Part shown: in pieces, positions 11,602 through 24,300 of the stretch
How positions within the stretch are numbered: position 1 is the first letter of the stretch
Layout: each line of letters opens with the position of its first letter
Assembly: GCA_036877525.1 (NCBI GenBank)
Contig: JAZGTH010000065.1
Span: forward strand, 7,351,001-7,415,000
Source: Chromobotia macracanthus
Taxonomy: Eukaryota > Chordata > Actinopteri > Cypriniformes > Botiidae
Length of the DNA stretch: 64,000 bases
Direction of reading: 5' to 3'
Position numbers and translations under genes: made by a program
Notes under the pieces: generated by a model
The model's database searches: none
Told to the model about the DNA's origin: nothing
Seen by the model: only the letters and a program-made list of their open reading frames with translations

Positions 11602-12430
11602 CTGTAATTAAATATTCAGTCATTGTAGAGCAGGTGTGGGTCTGTGCTAACAACACAAAATGTTGTCTTCCATACTGCTGTAAACTAGATTTATTTTTCA
11701 GCATTAATAGTGACCAGTGATCTGAGGAGCTACACAATATCTGCAAATTTATTTGATGGATCAGTATGCTAAGCAGTATATGCCGCACAGCGGTACGCTG
11801 TGTTTATGGGTAAATAAAACACAATATGTCTTTATGAAATTAATCCAAAGAAGCCCTGATGTGTAAAATTGGATTGTGGAGAGGAACATATGTCAATATA
11901 TATGTATGTATAGATGAACTTCCCACAATCTCTGCATGTCTCAACTGTCTCAACATGGATGCAATAAAGCCAGTGTGGAAGATTAATGTTCAAAATGTCA
12001 AATATCTAAGTTCACATTGACAACTTTTTTGCTTGTTTCACCTCAAGGCTCCACCATCAGTTATGGCATATCTTTTGCCGAATACAGCACAAACTCAAAG
12101 AGACAAACGTGTCACCTTAGATAATCACATACACACTCTGTCGCTCTCCCTCTCTCTCTGGCAGAGCTTTGCGACTGCTGCCACAGCTCCAAATCCAACA
12201 ACTTTCTTCATTTACCCTAGGTGAACTAAAACATATTTTATGAGACCTACTGATAACAGTTCTTAGTGATATGTGTTGTGTCTGCACTACAGCAGCAGAC
12301 AAAGAATAATCCAAGAATAATCGAGAACCCAGTGTACTCATAGCTTTTGACCATTTTGTTATAGCTGATTATTTTAATATCTACACATGTAATCCTAAAA
12401 ACTATATGGTCGATGAACTGTTGATGAAAC
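11602..12430. other. noncoding DNA, upstream side of the exon cluster
   Basis: No confident exon. A short CT run lies near 12140-12160. I see no promoter, CpG-rich block or start codon context that would mark a 5' end of the minus-strand gene. Confidence 0.45.
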
Positions 12431-12556
12431 TGTTTATGCATTTGGCAGACACTTTTATCCAAAGTGATACTGTGAATTTCAGTATACATACATATCAGTC
12501 CATGTATTTCCTCGGAATTAAACCCATGATCTTTGGGGTTGCTAGCATGGTTATTA
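12431..12556 (-). mobile_element. tRNA-derived SINE-like fragment
   Basis: The segment begins CATTTGGCAGACACTTTTATCC and ends near AACCCATGATCTTTGGGGTTGC. I recognise these as the tail and the inverted tRNA-like head of a common fish SINE-type repeat, here reversed. A second copy in the opposite orientation lies at 44201-44284. This copy is diverged and may be truncated. The overlapping long open frame at 12406-12765 is explained by the repeat and is not a gene. Confidence 0.6.
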
Positions 12557-13299
12557 AGAACATTGTTCTATCTGACCATGTTTGTATTTTTTTTGATATG
12601 GTGATCAGTCCTCCCTCTGAAAATAGATGTCACTGTCAAAAAAATGACATATATGAGAATACTAGCTGGCTTTTTATGAAGGCTTTATCTATGACACCAT
12701 TCATATCGGCAGATTTTGTTGATGTCCTCTTTCATTTCCAACTTGAAAATGAAAAATGCTATTGATGTCAAGATGCCAAGATAAAGGTCAGAAAAATTAC
12801 TGACAAGTGTAAAACACCTTGGAGAAACAACAGCAGTACACGGCATAAAATGTGTGGTGAAACGCATGCAGTGACAAACAAAATGTGAAATACATTCATT
12901 TGTAACATCTAGACTGTCTTCATGTTTGTGCTAATCTAGACAAACCTTCCTCTCAAACATTATTAATAAGAATATAAATACCTTAATTGCCTACTGTTGA
13001 CTACCACCAGCTCAGGCTTGCCTGTCAAGTGCTTTCTGCTCTCTGCAAACAGAATGAGTTTGTCTTTTTCCACAGAATGTGATCAGCACAGCCTGATGTA
13101 CCACTGAGGTCACAACAACATAATATATTAGTCACTATGTATCATTTTGAGAAATTTGATTTTAAAACTCTGGAAAAAAATCTACTTTTTGTCTTGACAT
13201 ACTGACCACATCATTTTTTAAAAACATGTTGAAAGTATCAGACCAATCAGAACTACAGAACTCTTCTTTATAGACAGAAGAATTGGGACCGTTATCTTC
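12557..13299. other. noncoding DNA, nothing recognised
   Basis: AT-rich DNA between the SINE piece and the LINE fragment. No supported features. Confidence 0.5.
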
Positions 13300-13860
13300 A
13301 ATAAGCGGCTCAGTTTCTCTCAGCCGGCTAGTTTTGATCAGTTTGGTTTCTGATTAAACTACAACACAGCACTGAGACAACACTTATAAAGATATTTAAT
13401 GATGTTCACCTAAATACTGACCTAGACTAAAGATCAGTGTTTGTAAAGTCATAGAACTAAGGCTGCCTTTGACAATGTTGAGCACAATAAACTCTGAGAC
13501 AGATTGAAAAATTGATTTTCACTGTTCAATCTGAGCGCAGCCGGTTCTGATGGTAATTAGAAGGCAAGGGTTACTATGTGAACATCAGTGAATCTGATAG
13601 GCTCTCCTTGACATGTAGAGTTCCCCAGAGCTTAATCTGGTGTTCAGGCTGTACACTGTATGTTTCCAGTAGGCTAGATGATACAAAAACAAAATCTATA
13701 TTATAAATATAGATTTATTATAAAATAATAAAAAATGTATTATAAAACAATAAGAAAATTTATTATAAAATAATTGTTTTATAATATACATTTTATAATG
13801 TATATTATAAAACAAAATACCTGGGGTTCATTTTTGAATTGAACACAACAGCATACAATA
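13300..13860 (+). mobile_element. degraded LINE reverse transcriptase fragment
   Basis: Scattered pieces of a non-LTR reverse transcriptase (CR1/L2/Rex1-like) are readable on the plus strand. A region near 13340-13430 resembles the 'STET.L...FNDIHLNTD' part at the DNA level. AAFDNVEHN at 13462-13488 matches the first catalytic block (AAFDTVDH, with the Asp kept). LSLTCRVPQSLIW at 13602-13640 matches the C-GVPQGSILGP block. The two blocks are in different frames, so there is at least one frameshift, and several stops. DDT at about 13678-13686 may be the remains of the catalytic ADD box. LGFIFELN near 13831-13854 may continue the domain after an AT-rich block. The element is dead and 5' truncated. 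Confidence 0.65.
13690..13816. repeat. AT-rich hairpin block inside the LINE relic
   Basis: Almost pure A/T with many copies of TATTATAAAA. It includes a perfect 10-bp inverted repeat (AAATCTATAT, near 13695-13719) and a perfect 19-bp inverted repeat (13774-13792 and 13797-13815, loop TTAT). It lies between recognisable reverse transcriptase pieces, so it either expanded or inserted after the LINE. Confidence 0.8.
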
Positions 13861-16800
13861 TGTTGTTACTTGTTTCATATTTCATTGTAAGGTATTCTCT
13901 ATGGGAATACTGTAAAATACACTGCATTTACTGTATATAAAAATAAATATACTGTAGTTTTGTATATAGTCATAATTTCATTGTAATATCATCACTGCTC
14001 AAACAGTCAGCAGGTTCTTGTTTCAGAAGTAACAGAGGGGATGATCAATGAGGTATTTACCTTAATAAAGCTCTCTTGATGTGATTGGCTGTTGAGAACG
14101 ATCTCACAACAGTGCATGTTGTCATTAGAAGTGTAAGGATTATTTTTAATGGAGTGTTAAGATAAGTTAACATATCCCAAATTCACATCTGCATGCTCTC
14201 ACTGTCCCTGTTCTTTTCTCTCCAAAAAACTAGATAAGATCAAAAACATAACATCAGACTGTCAATTCTGTAACTATTTCATCCAGCTAGTGCTGTGTGC
14301 GTTTTTTAAATGGCTTCCTTGTTCTGCCAAGAGTGAGAGTTTTATTGGTGTGGAGACATGAACAGCTGAAGAGATGGAATAAGAAAATATAATGGGAATA
14401 AAAATCTCTTTGCAATAAATCATTATTAAAATGACACTCTGATTTGCCCAGTGCAATTCCATTTGAGCATAGTGCCTCTCTGCTTTAATACATTTAATTG
14501 GTACTCTTCATACAGCACCTATAAAACCCTGGGTATATGAGCAGGGTGTGGAACATCATCATTGTTTAGCACACACTGTTCTCTCATCAAGAAAAATGTC
14601 TCCAGCTCTAATTACCATCAGTCTATTTACTGAAGGGTTTTCCCCAGTGTGCCAGGGATATCTGCACTCTTATTGCAGTTTGCTTTTTTGAAGACAAACA
14701 GACATAGGTAATAAAGCCACAAGAAATTATGCTAGACTTTTTTTCTACAACACTGTGAACTGTAGAAAAAAGTAATAAATCATCAATCTTCTGATGGTGC
14801 TTAAAGTATAAACGAGGCAACAAATGATGGTGAATGGGTGTAGGTGAATGTTAGCTCTTATAAATGGTCGGGGATGGATGTGACAATGTGCTGTTTGTGC
14901 TTAACTTAAGTCGCCTTCAGAACTGTAATGAGCTACAAAACTGTATTAATGTAAAACTGTATATAAGCTTTTATCTATTTTTATTAAATGGAAAACAATT
15001 AGACAATTAATCTCTGATTCACCACGTAGATCAATGGAGTTAGATCATATTTATGCATTAAAGGCATACACCCTGAATTAGCATATAAAATGTCATAACT
15101 GTTAACAGTAGGTTTTGTAAAGTGTAGCTAGAGAATCAGATAGATGCTTTATATTCAACTGAGCAAAAACTATGTAGACTGCACTAAAATATGCATTTGG
15201 CTTGGAATAATGATGACCTTCTCTCTTTCTTGTACTTTATCAGCCATTATGCCTTCAAAATGTCACACTGTATAGAGGAACTTTATTTACCTCTTTCCTT
15301 GTGATTGGGATATAACCCCAACATAAGTGATTGTACATATAATAACAATAAAAAATGATATTTCCCCTTGTAACACATGATGGGAGGATATATGTCTTGT
15401 ATCAAAAAACACATTCATTGGGACATAAAAATCAAAACTCTGAGCTAGTTGAGAGTCAGGTCTATGAATTGTTTATTTCTAGCTATTTTCATTCATTTTT
15501 AATATATCTGAGAGTTTAGATTTTATAAATATACTGTAGCTCTACACAGCAACTAAACAAACAGTTGTAAATTTCTGTTCCAGTACATCAGAATAGTTTG
15601 ATCGCTCTGCATTATTATTATTATTATTTCATTTTACTGCATACATTAAATGGCAGGTGGAGATATGTATCTTCCGTCCCTGGTAATCCTATTTGTAATT
15701 CATGATGCAATAAATGAGTGACTGTCACAGATCATTCTGTCATCACATGCCCATATCCCATCAGTCAGTGGGCTAATCATTCCCTAATCTGCCTTCACTG
15801 TGCCAGGGCACAAGGTCAAACACATCAGTATGCTTCCAAAGAATGCTCATGTTCTCACTCAAAACACTTGCCCCCTGTTCACATACTGCATAATCATCTT
15901 CCATTCATCCCTACCAAATCTGATCAGTAATTCACAAATATCAGCATATCATGCCAGCTTTAGGCAATTTTTTTCTGAGTTTTTCTTCTCTTTCTCTCTT
16001 CGAACCCTCTTGTTTCAGTGTGAAGTGGATGGTTCATGTCACGTTAGATTGTAGAATTTAGGCAGTCTCGTGGCATTCCTAAAGGCAGCAGACGTCCCAG
16101 TAAACATGCCTGTTTATTGGTTTTTAAGTCAACAGTGTATGGGAGTTATTGGCTGACCAATATAAATACAGTGGAGAACTGTTTTGATTTCTCTTCCAGC
16201 CATTTGTGGTCTCCTCTCCCATTATTAAGGACACCAAGCTATTGGATTAATCTCACTGCAAGATAAAATGTGGCTAAAGGGCAACTTAATAACAAACATG
16301 ACTAGTTCACTGGCATACCTGAGTTATCACTGACCTTCTTTCCTATGAAATGTCACAGAATTTAGAATAAATAGAATGTTTTAAGTATACACTAAAAATG
16401 CATACAAAATTCAAAAATGCAGATGAAAAATAATTACCTAAAATACTTAGCATTATATTTGAATTAATTTGTGCTTTTTAAAGGTAAGGACTGGAATAAG
16501 TAACAGAGGTTCAACAAACCAAACCAGCTATTTGTCTCCCAGAATTAAGACCACCAACACACCATATGCATTTAAGCATTTGATGTTCTGGAGTTTAAAA
16601 CATTGCTCTGGAAATAAAAAAGGGAAGACAGTATTAATGCATTATGTTCAGTTTGCTTTGCATAAATGCGACTAAAAATAAACTCCAAGAACTTCCTGGA
16701 AAAACAAGTAGTCCGCTTCCAACAAATACTCACTTAAAAGCACTTAACATGGTTTTCCCTAACTGGAAAGGACACACTGAATGTACTGATGCACATGGTG

Positions 16801-18492
16801 AGTAGAATCACTTTGAAACTGAAGATGTGGTGAATGATATGAAAATGAATATACTGTAGACCACATCCTTTACCTCACTGCTAATGTTCTCAGTTAAAAA
16901 GAGGTATCCTGTGGAACCAGCTATAAAATTACACAGTAGCCAAGCAAGTCATAGAAGTTCATCTTCTGGACACTATAACTCATAAAGAGTTATGGATTTT
17001 ATTCTTTGCATTAAAAAATAACAATGTTTTAAAAGGCAGCATAATTGATGCATATGCTATGTTCAATGTTATTAGCCTAAACTGGTGATTAAATTGTACA
17101 GATAAACAAAGGCAATTAAAAAAGATTGGCTGGGCCATTCTTTATTAATGACTTTATTTCTTCATGCATTTTTATGGCTGCTGATATGACAAAGTTAAAG
17201 GTAGGTAGGTAATTTCAAATAGGCCAACAATAGCAAGCTAGCTTTGACAGCATAAGATCCCACCCTCCCTTCAGAACGCTCTCCAAAGCCCTCCTCCAAA
17301 ATAGATACTGGTTATATCTGGTTATATTCACCATTTGAAAAAAAAGTGGTCACTTTTAAAGAGATTCAGATTGACTTCACATTCACCTAAACACTGCACT
17401 GAGTTTACGAACCACCATATTTTTAATTGCAATTCATCTCTGATTCATCTCTGACACAAGCACAGCATTTTGAAACAGATAGAAAGCAGCACCAGCAAAA
17501 ACATTTAATCAATCGACCAACTGTGCAGGAGAGGTCCAGTTCCTGTTTCACCTCTGCCAAATGAAAAGGGGGTTTCTATTTGTGCCGACACTCTGTGGAT
17601 AACACCCTCTCCTCTGCTTCATTACTAAGTGTTCGAAAAATGCCAGGCCAAATGACTTAATTATAGGAAACAGTTATCTGTGGATAGTTAGAACCCTGAC
17701 TGATTTAATTAAAACAACATTTATTAATTTACTCTCCTTCACCCTACATGACATTTAGACTATGATCACTCGTCTGGGGGGTGGGGAGTGCTTTTGCATA
17801 AAAATGCTTGCTATTGATTTGCTATTTGTGACAGGATCGGTTTCAAAAGCTCAGTCCATATGGAGCAATCCATAAGGTATAAACTTTTAAATATGAATAG
17901 TCATATTGTTGTATTAGATGACAGTGTGTCAGTAAACATCTGTTTATAAACTCAGAAGTAGTTGTAATTATTATTATGTGATGACATATTTTAGCATTGA
18001 ATGTCTGCATTGAAGCCCACAGAAAGAATTCCACCCAGACTGTATGTGCAGGGCAGAATGTATGCATTAACAATCCTCCCTCATTATTCCTTTGCCTGAA
18101 AACAGACTTTTATTCTTTCTTGTTCAAGAGAGCTCAATACACAGTTCCTTCTTTTGGAGGTAATATTGGCTGGGAAAATACAGCACACTTCTGATCATGT
18201 GTTTTACACTATAAGAACTTCTGGGCTCAAATGGACAAAACATTGGACATGTAGTCAAATATTGTTTTGTATAAAAGACAATTATGCTGTATTACGCAAA
18301 GAAATTATGCCCATATGTTATAATTAATTCTGTTGCAGATGTTCTATGTAAAGCCACTGTAAACAGTCAAATGCAATCCCATTTAGTGTATTATTTTAAA
18401 CAGTGGTCAAAATGTTTTGTGTTAACCATGCTAAGAACCATTTACCTAGATTAGATGTGCAATAAAAAGATACTCTGGTTTCTTACTCGTGT

Positions 18493-18494
<2 letters not shown>
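13861..18494. other. noncoding DNA, no gene seen
   Basis: AT-rich unique DNA. An ATT trinucleotide run lies at 15611-15628. Segments such as 14460-14560 and 17490-17650 are less simple in composition and could be conserved noncoding elements, but there is no direct evidence. No open frame has paired splice sites that convinced me. Confidence 0.5.

Positions 18495-18527
<33 letters not shown>
18495..18527. repeat. CT dinucleotide microsatellite
   Basis: An uninterrupted (TC)n run of about 33 bp. On the minus strand it produces a spurious Arg-Glu repeat in an open frame. Confidence 0.95.
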
Positions 18528-18529
<2 letters not shown>

Positions 18530-21110
18530 TGTAAGCATTGATTTTGGGTACTCAGTGGTGGCTGTCTTTTGATAGACATGCTCACAGGAGGTGTAGCGTG
18601 AAGACTTTTGGCCACAAGTGTGGCTGCTCAGTTGAAAAACAAGCTTAAACACACTTGGTTGTAGCTAGTTCTGCCAAATTGTGACTAAAGAACAGAGGTC
18701 TTTTGTCTGTGTGACCTGATGTCTGCAAGTGCACTCACACACTCTTTCAGCCTCACACACCAATTGAAAAATTCATCAGAAGCATTAGTAAAACCTGTCA
18801 GAAAGGTAAAAGAGCTGAATTATGCTGGCTTTCTACTTAAAACATCTACAACTCTGAATAAGAAGTGTGAATAGCTGAAAACACACTGTACACACATCTC
18901 CAAAATGACAGATGGAGAGAGTTCAATTATTTATTATTTGTCCAGTCCGAGCAGTCCAGTCCTTCACTATTCATAAGAGTTTATGCTGCAGAACAATATA
19001 AGAACTGTAACAATGTATTATCGTTCTATTTGTTTGTTTATAGCACTTTACTGTACTCCTGCTCCTACTGTATTTCTTAACATAGGCTGCCTGGGGATCT
19101 CAGTTAGCTGCCTATCAAAGACAAAAGCTTTGCCACTAGGTGTAGCTCATGGACTCAGGTACCAGCTGTTTCAGAGATTCCGCAATATAGTATGAATACA
19201 ATAAAACAGATTACTGTACATATTTCATGGCCGTCACAATGTGCAGAAAGGCAGACAAAGCTGTGTGAACATCACTTCAGATGATTGTCCAACATGACTG
19301 TAGAGAAACACAAGTTCTCTTGGTTTCCTTGATCAGTTTGCAAAGTACTTCAGTGAATGCTTTATAGAAGACACTTTTTACTTGCTGTTTTTATACCATT
19401 TATACCAGTTTCTTTAAAAATAAAATGAACATCTCTTTTGTGCTTTCAGAAAAGTTTGTTTAAATACAATATTCCTTAAGTTGATGTGCTGCCATATTTG
19501 CTGACCCAGGTTGATATTATACAGTACCTCTGGTGTTCTGTGAAGGATGTATTATCTCAGTGTCACCATTCCAATGATGCAAATGGGTGTGTGTGCATGT
19601 TTGCATTTGTGTGCATTTGCACCCATAAAAATATCTGCCACCAAGCCCTCGATCATTTGCCTTTCTTTCTCCTGACAGTTAGCTTCAGTAACTGGTGAAG
19701 AAGCTCTTGACCTGATTTCTCATAGATCAGTGACGTTTGTCTGGCTCCTGGATTCTCGCGGTGCAAGTAACCTAAAGTGACATTTGCCTGAAACTGCCTC
19801 GCAGCACTAAGCCCTGTTCATTCTCCAAAACCATATATGACAAGCATGGCAGAGTTTGCTGAGAAGCGTCTGGTTTTTCAATGTCAGGGAGAGAAAAATG
19901 GTAGTTTTCTGTTGCTACAGTTTTTTGAGAGCATAGAGGTCTCTTGGAGGTCTCTTGGGATTCAGGGAAAAGAGGATTGTCGGCTTGTGTGACTGGGCCA
20001 CTGGCTCAGAGGTGAAATTACCCATGGCTGGATAGTTGGTGAGAGGTGTGAAGACTAGCCTGCCTCCGGTTCCCACATCACTGATGCCCTTTTCCCAAAC
20101 AATGGTCGAGTGGAGACAACCAACAAATCATGACTAGCAGGTCTAAACAAAGGCTGTGCAGTGGACCTGCCATGTCATTGCTTCTGTGCATTCAAGGCTG
20201 AAAAGGGCAGAAATGAAAATAAATATATAAATGTGATTTGTTTTCTATCATTGTATTTTTCTGTTGTAACTTACAGAAAGAGAAAGAACAGGTATAGAGG
20301 GTTTGACCTTGGTATAAGAGATATACATATAAGTTGGGCAATCAGCGCTAAAGAGCATACAGAGTGCATACTTTCTAAGTTTTTTAATAAACAGGCTGAA
20401 CTGAGCCGCCTTTGAAATCGTTTTCATTAAGGAGCGAGCAGGACTGATTGACAGTGTTGGATTGGCATTATATGTATTCACTTTGGTGAAATGGACAAGC
20501 CAGGTGATAAGAGATTTCTGAATACCCGGCTGTCACATTCTGTGGACTTTTGATGTTTCCTTGCACACCTATTATCCATTTTTACAGCAGATTCTATGAA
20601 TTTTAAAGCATATTCATGTAGAAAAGATTCATTTTACATCATCCTAGTTTCTCTTCATCACTTTAGCATGGCTAATAAATGATCTTCCTATTAATTTAAA
20701 TCATATCACAGTAAGTAAAGTCATCAAATGCATATTTCGTCAGCATGGCTTCACAATCTTTATTTCACAATCTAAAATAAATGGAACCATAAAAATATCT
20801 CAGGTTTAAACGAAAGTGAGAGTGGCGATAACTGGAATATTAAATGCAAATAGTTCACCTTTAAGAGCCTCATAGGCAAGTAATGAGAATATGCTAATTT
20901 CATGTGTTTTACATAGTTTTGTGAGAGCTGAGAGATGCATTCATCAGTGATTATCTTTTAAATTTTAGGATGCATTCTCAGGCCAATAAACTTTTATGAA
21001 AGTTTTGAGGTCTTGAATCTTCTCTGTGCTGCCCTTTTATTTTTTGGCATGAACTATTAGCATTTGAGATAGCATTTGGTGTCATAAACTGTAAAACTGT
21101 TTTTTATCTA
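18528..21110. other. noncoding DNA, nothing recognised
   Basis: No supported gene or repeat family. A local duplication (GGTCTCTTGG twice) occurs near 19937-19960. Confidence 0.5.
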
Positions 21111-21375
21111 TATAGCTGTGTGTGTGTGTGTATGTGGAGACCAAATGTCGCAACAAATATGGTAATGCCAGTGCATTTTGGAATTATGGGTACATTTTTG
21201 AGGTCCCCATGAGGAAACAAGCTTAAAAATCATAAATGATATAGAATGGGGCTATATTTGAAATAGCAGAACATTTTCTGTAAGGGTTAGGTTTAGGGGT
21301 AGGGTTATTATAGGAGGATAGAATATACAGTTTGTACAGTTTAAATATCATTTTATCTAAAATTTATGAGGACGT
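21111..21375. repeat. dispersed fish repeat with GTTAGG core
   Basis: Begins with a (TG)n run at 21117-21131. It then carries AGGTCCCCATGAGGAAACAA (21211-21230), GGGTTAGGTTTAGGGGTAGG near 21285-21304, and ATAGAATATACAGTTTGTAC. I recognise this order from a high-copy repeat of carp-like and related fish genomes. The telomere-like words are part of that repeat, not an internal telomere. The far end is probably truncated. No coding capacity. Confidence 0.6.
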
Positions 21376-24300
21376 AAATTTATTTATAAGTGAAGAAATA
21401 CGAAATCTTTAAGCAGTAATGTGGGTAAATGACAATTTTCTCCTCTAACCATTAACAGCAGGAAAGATTTTCAGCTACATTAATTGTGCAGTAATACGCT
21501 GATTTGCTCACATCCACAGGGTATTTTTCACTGAAACATCTCTGCATCACAGAGTCTGACAGAACTGTCAGACACTCTCTGTAGCATTAAGGAACTTCAC
21601 TCCCATCCACAGTTATGGTAGAAAGTATCTTGTAGCAGTGTTGTGTATATACAGTGTATGTTTGGAGACAATGTGGAACTAAATATTAGTGTCAATGACA
21701 CTTTTTTTTGGAAATGCAGGTTGTATTTGTGAATTCCAGTTCACACCCAAATATTAAATTTAATGGAACATCATTTGACTTCCTGAGAGTTTCATTAGAG
21801 ACAAAAAGTTAAAGATTGATATTGACATATTCAAAATTATACAAATGCCAAAAGTTAGATCAGAATCTTTCTACTGATTTAAGTAATATTCATAATCTGT
21901 TATAATCCTAAAACCTCAGCAAAAGCTCATGTGTTGCCATAAATTTGTTGTTAACTTTATATGAATTCAAATAAGTTGAAAGCTTCATATACCCAAAACA
22001 AAAAAGGTAATCTACACCTCATCACCTTTTTTGTCTATCTCTGTGATAGCTTTAAAAAACTATACATTTTACTATTAAATGGTTTGAGTGCTGGAGTAAT
22101 TGATCAGTCATGAAGCAGATAATAAGACTAGATGAGAAGAGATTACGTCAGGCATAGCTGAGAGAAAACAAATGATGCAAGGAGACATGATCACTACTCT
22201 TACATAATGAAACAAAATGGAGGTCTGAGAACATGGTGAGCTGTGCTCGAAATTCTCTATGTTCTGTTTACATATCGTAATAAGTTTTTGTCTAGTCATT
22301 AGCAGAATATGTGCTTACCTTCACTAGGCTGCTGCATTGGTCATAACAAATAATGACAAAATATCTACCCTGATGAAAAATAACTTTTTAGGCTATAAAT
22401 TGACATGTTCAAGCCATAAATCGTATCTAACAGTGTTTTGCTTGTACAAAGAATATTTGGTTTACCAATAAATAAGGCAACACATTTCCTCACCTTTATA
22501 TGAAGCGAAATAACAAGTGTTTGTTTAAAAATCAGACATTCCAATTTAAATCACACTTTTCCCCTAAGAAATTTCTATATGGTAATTCTAATAGAAGAAT
22601 AAATACTCTGCTCTTCATTATTTATTTATTTAGATGTAAAAAGCCAAACTCACTGAAGAAACTGCATGACAGTTTTAATTAAACATGATATTAAGGGGCA
22701 TTTTGCACCTACTAAATGATTATGGTAAGATAATACCTGGGCTGCTGACATGCCTTTACTGTCGTTTTCTTTCTTATTGCGCTTCATCTCTGTGCTTTAG
22801 CTTCTATGTCTATTGATTGGCCAGAGGCTTTGGAAACTCAATGACTGAAATCCATTATCTTTTTTATGAACAAGACACAAGACATCAGCAATTGTCAGCA
22901 GTACATGTTATGAGAGGTAAAAAAGCTTAGGCATCTCCAATTTGGTGCAATAACAAAATAAGAAAATCTTAGGCAAGAGCAAATTGGCAGACACCCATAA
23001 TCAAAATGAAGTTATAATAAAATCAAAGGCCTGCCTGTTACAACTTAGTTGAGACCTGTTGAACTTGACATTTTAGCTCACTGTCCTTTTTGGCCTCTTT
23101 AAACCTGGTCCTTTTTGCCAAGTTTTACAACAAAGTTTTACAACACAGAAACCAGTTCTATAAGTTCTTAAAGAACTAAAATGAAATAAGTGCACCTGCC
23201 TGTAGTCCTCTAATTTTCAGAGACCTCTTTGGGGTTTTTGGGAGATGTAGCATTAATCCTGGTAATTTGGTACATCGGGCCACATCAGAGATTCTCTAAA
23301 ATGGACAAAGTCTGTGGGCCACTTGGCCATAATAAGAATGCCATGTTTCTCCATATAAGCTAAAACAGCACTTGTTAAATGAAGAGCTGTCACACTTTAA
23401 TTGTCTCCACTGAGACACAATGAGGGGGAACAGGGAGAAGAGTAATCCTGCAAACACAGACCTAATCACGAGGAATCGGGGCTGAGAAATTATTACTTCC
23501 TTAGAGATGCATAAGCATATAATTTCCTAGACATTATGGCTCGTGGCACTTTGGATTAAATGGAGTGCTGACAGTTTATTCTGCTTATGTCATTCTGGTA
23601 CACTCTTGGAGAAAAAAATCGATTTCTATTTACCCAAATTTTAGTTTAGTTACGTCAATTTAAGGCTGTTTTGCTTTAATAAGGACAACAGGTCAATGTG
23701 GTTATCATGATGTGTCATAATGAAGACGCACATCGCCTGGATTGGTGACCTTGCATGAAGTGGTAGCGCTATGATTTTAATAAGAGGTCTAATTATATAT
23801 CAGATTTTTACTGTGTTCCTCTCTTCTTTGTAATTGGACTGTCAAAATCATGCTGATTAGTGAGTGGCTGTTTTGCTTACTCTTGGGGGCAAAAGATGAA
23901 GTCGAGTCAGTTCTCATTAGCTTTTGCATCATGCTGAAGCTGAAGGTGTTAGGCTGACATGAGGCATGGCACATAACAGCCATGTCCTCACCTTGTAAAA
24001 GTTAAATTAAACAGGGCATTTGTTTGCCACCCAGGTCTGCTTACTGTCCAAAACTAAAGTAATTTTCTGTTTAAATCACAATAGGACCCTTAGGGAAGAT
24101 TATCAAAGATTAACATTAATCAAAGATGACAAAATGCACTGTTCATCAAAAAGATAAAGATTTTTTTTGTAATCATTATTTTGTCCCCAACCAAAGAGAA
24201 ACCTCTTGAGACTACCAGTAGGTTCTTAATAATAAATTTGATTATCTGTGAGCATATTACTGTACATTTAAGAGCAAAGATATGTAATTCCTTTGTAATG

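Noticed and set aside
12406..12765. 119-codon open frame
   Set aside because: Its first third is a SINE-type repeat fragment, and the remainder has no support.
18446..18652. Minus-strand frame with Arg-Glu repeat
   Set aside because: Produced by the CT microsatellite at 18495-18527. The same applies to the ER-repeat frame at 56087-56320.
21281..21310. Interstitial telomere repeat
   Set aside because: GTTAGG/TTAGGGG words are irregular and belong to a known kind of dispersed fish repeat.
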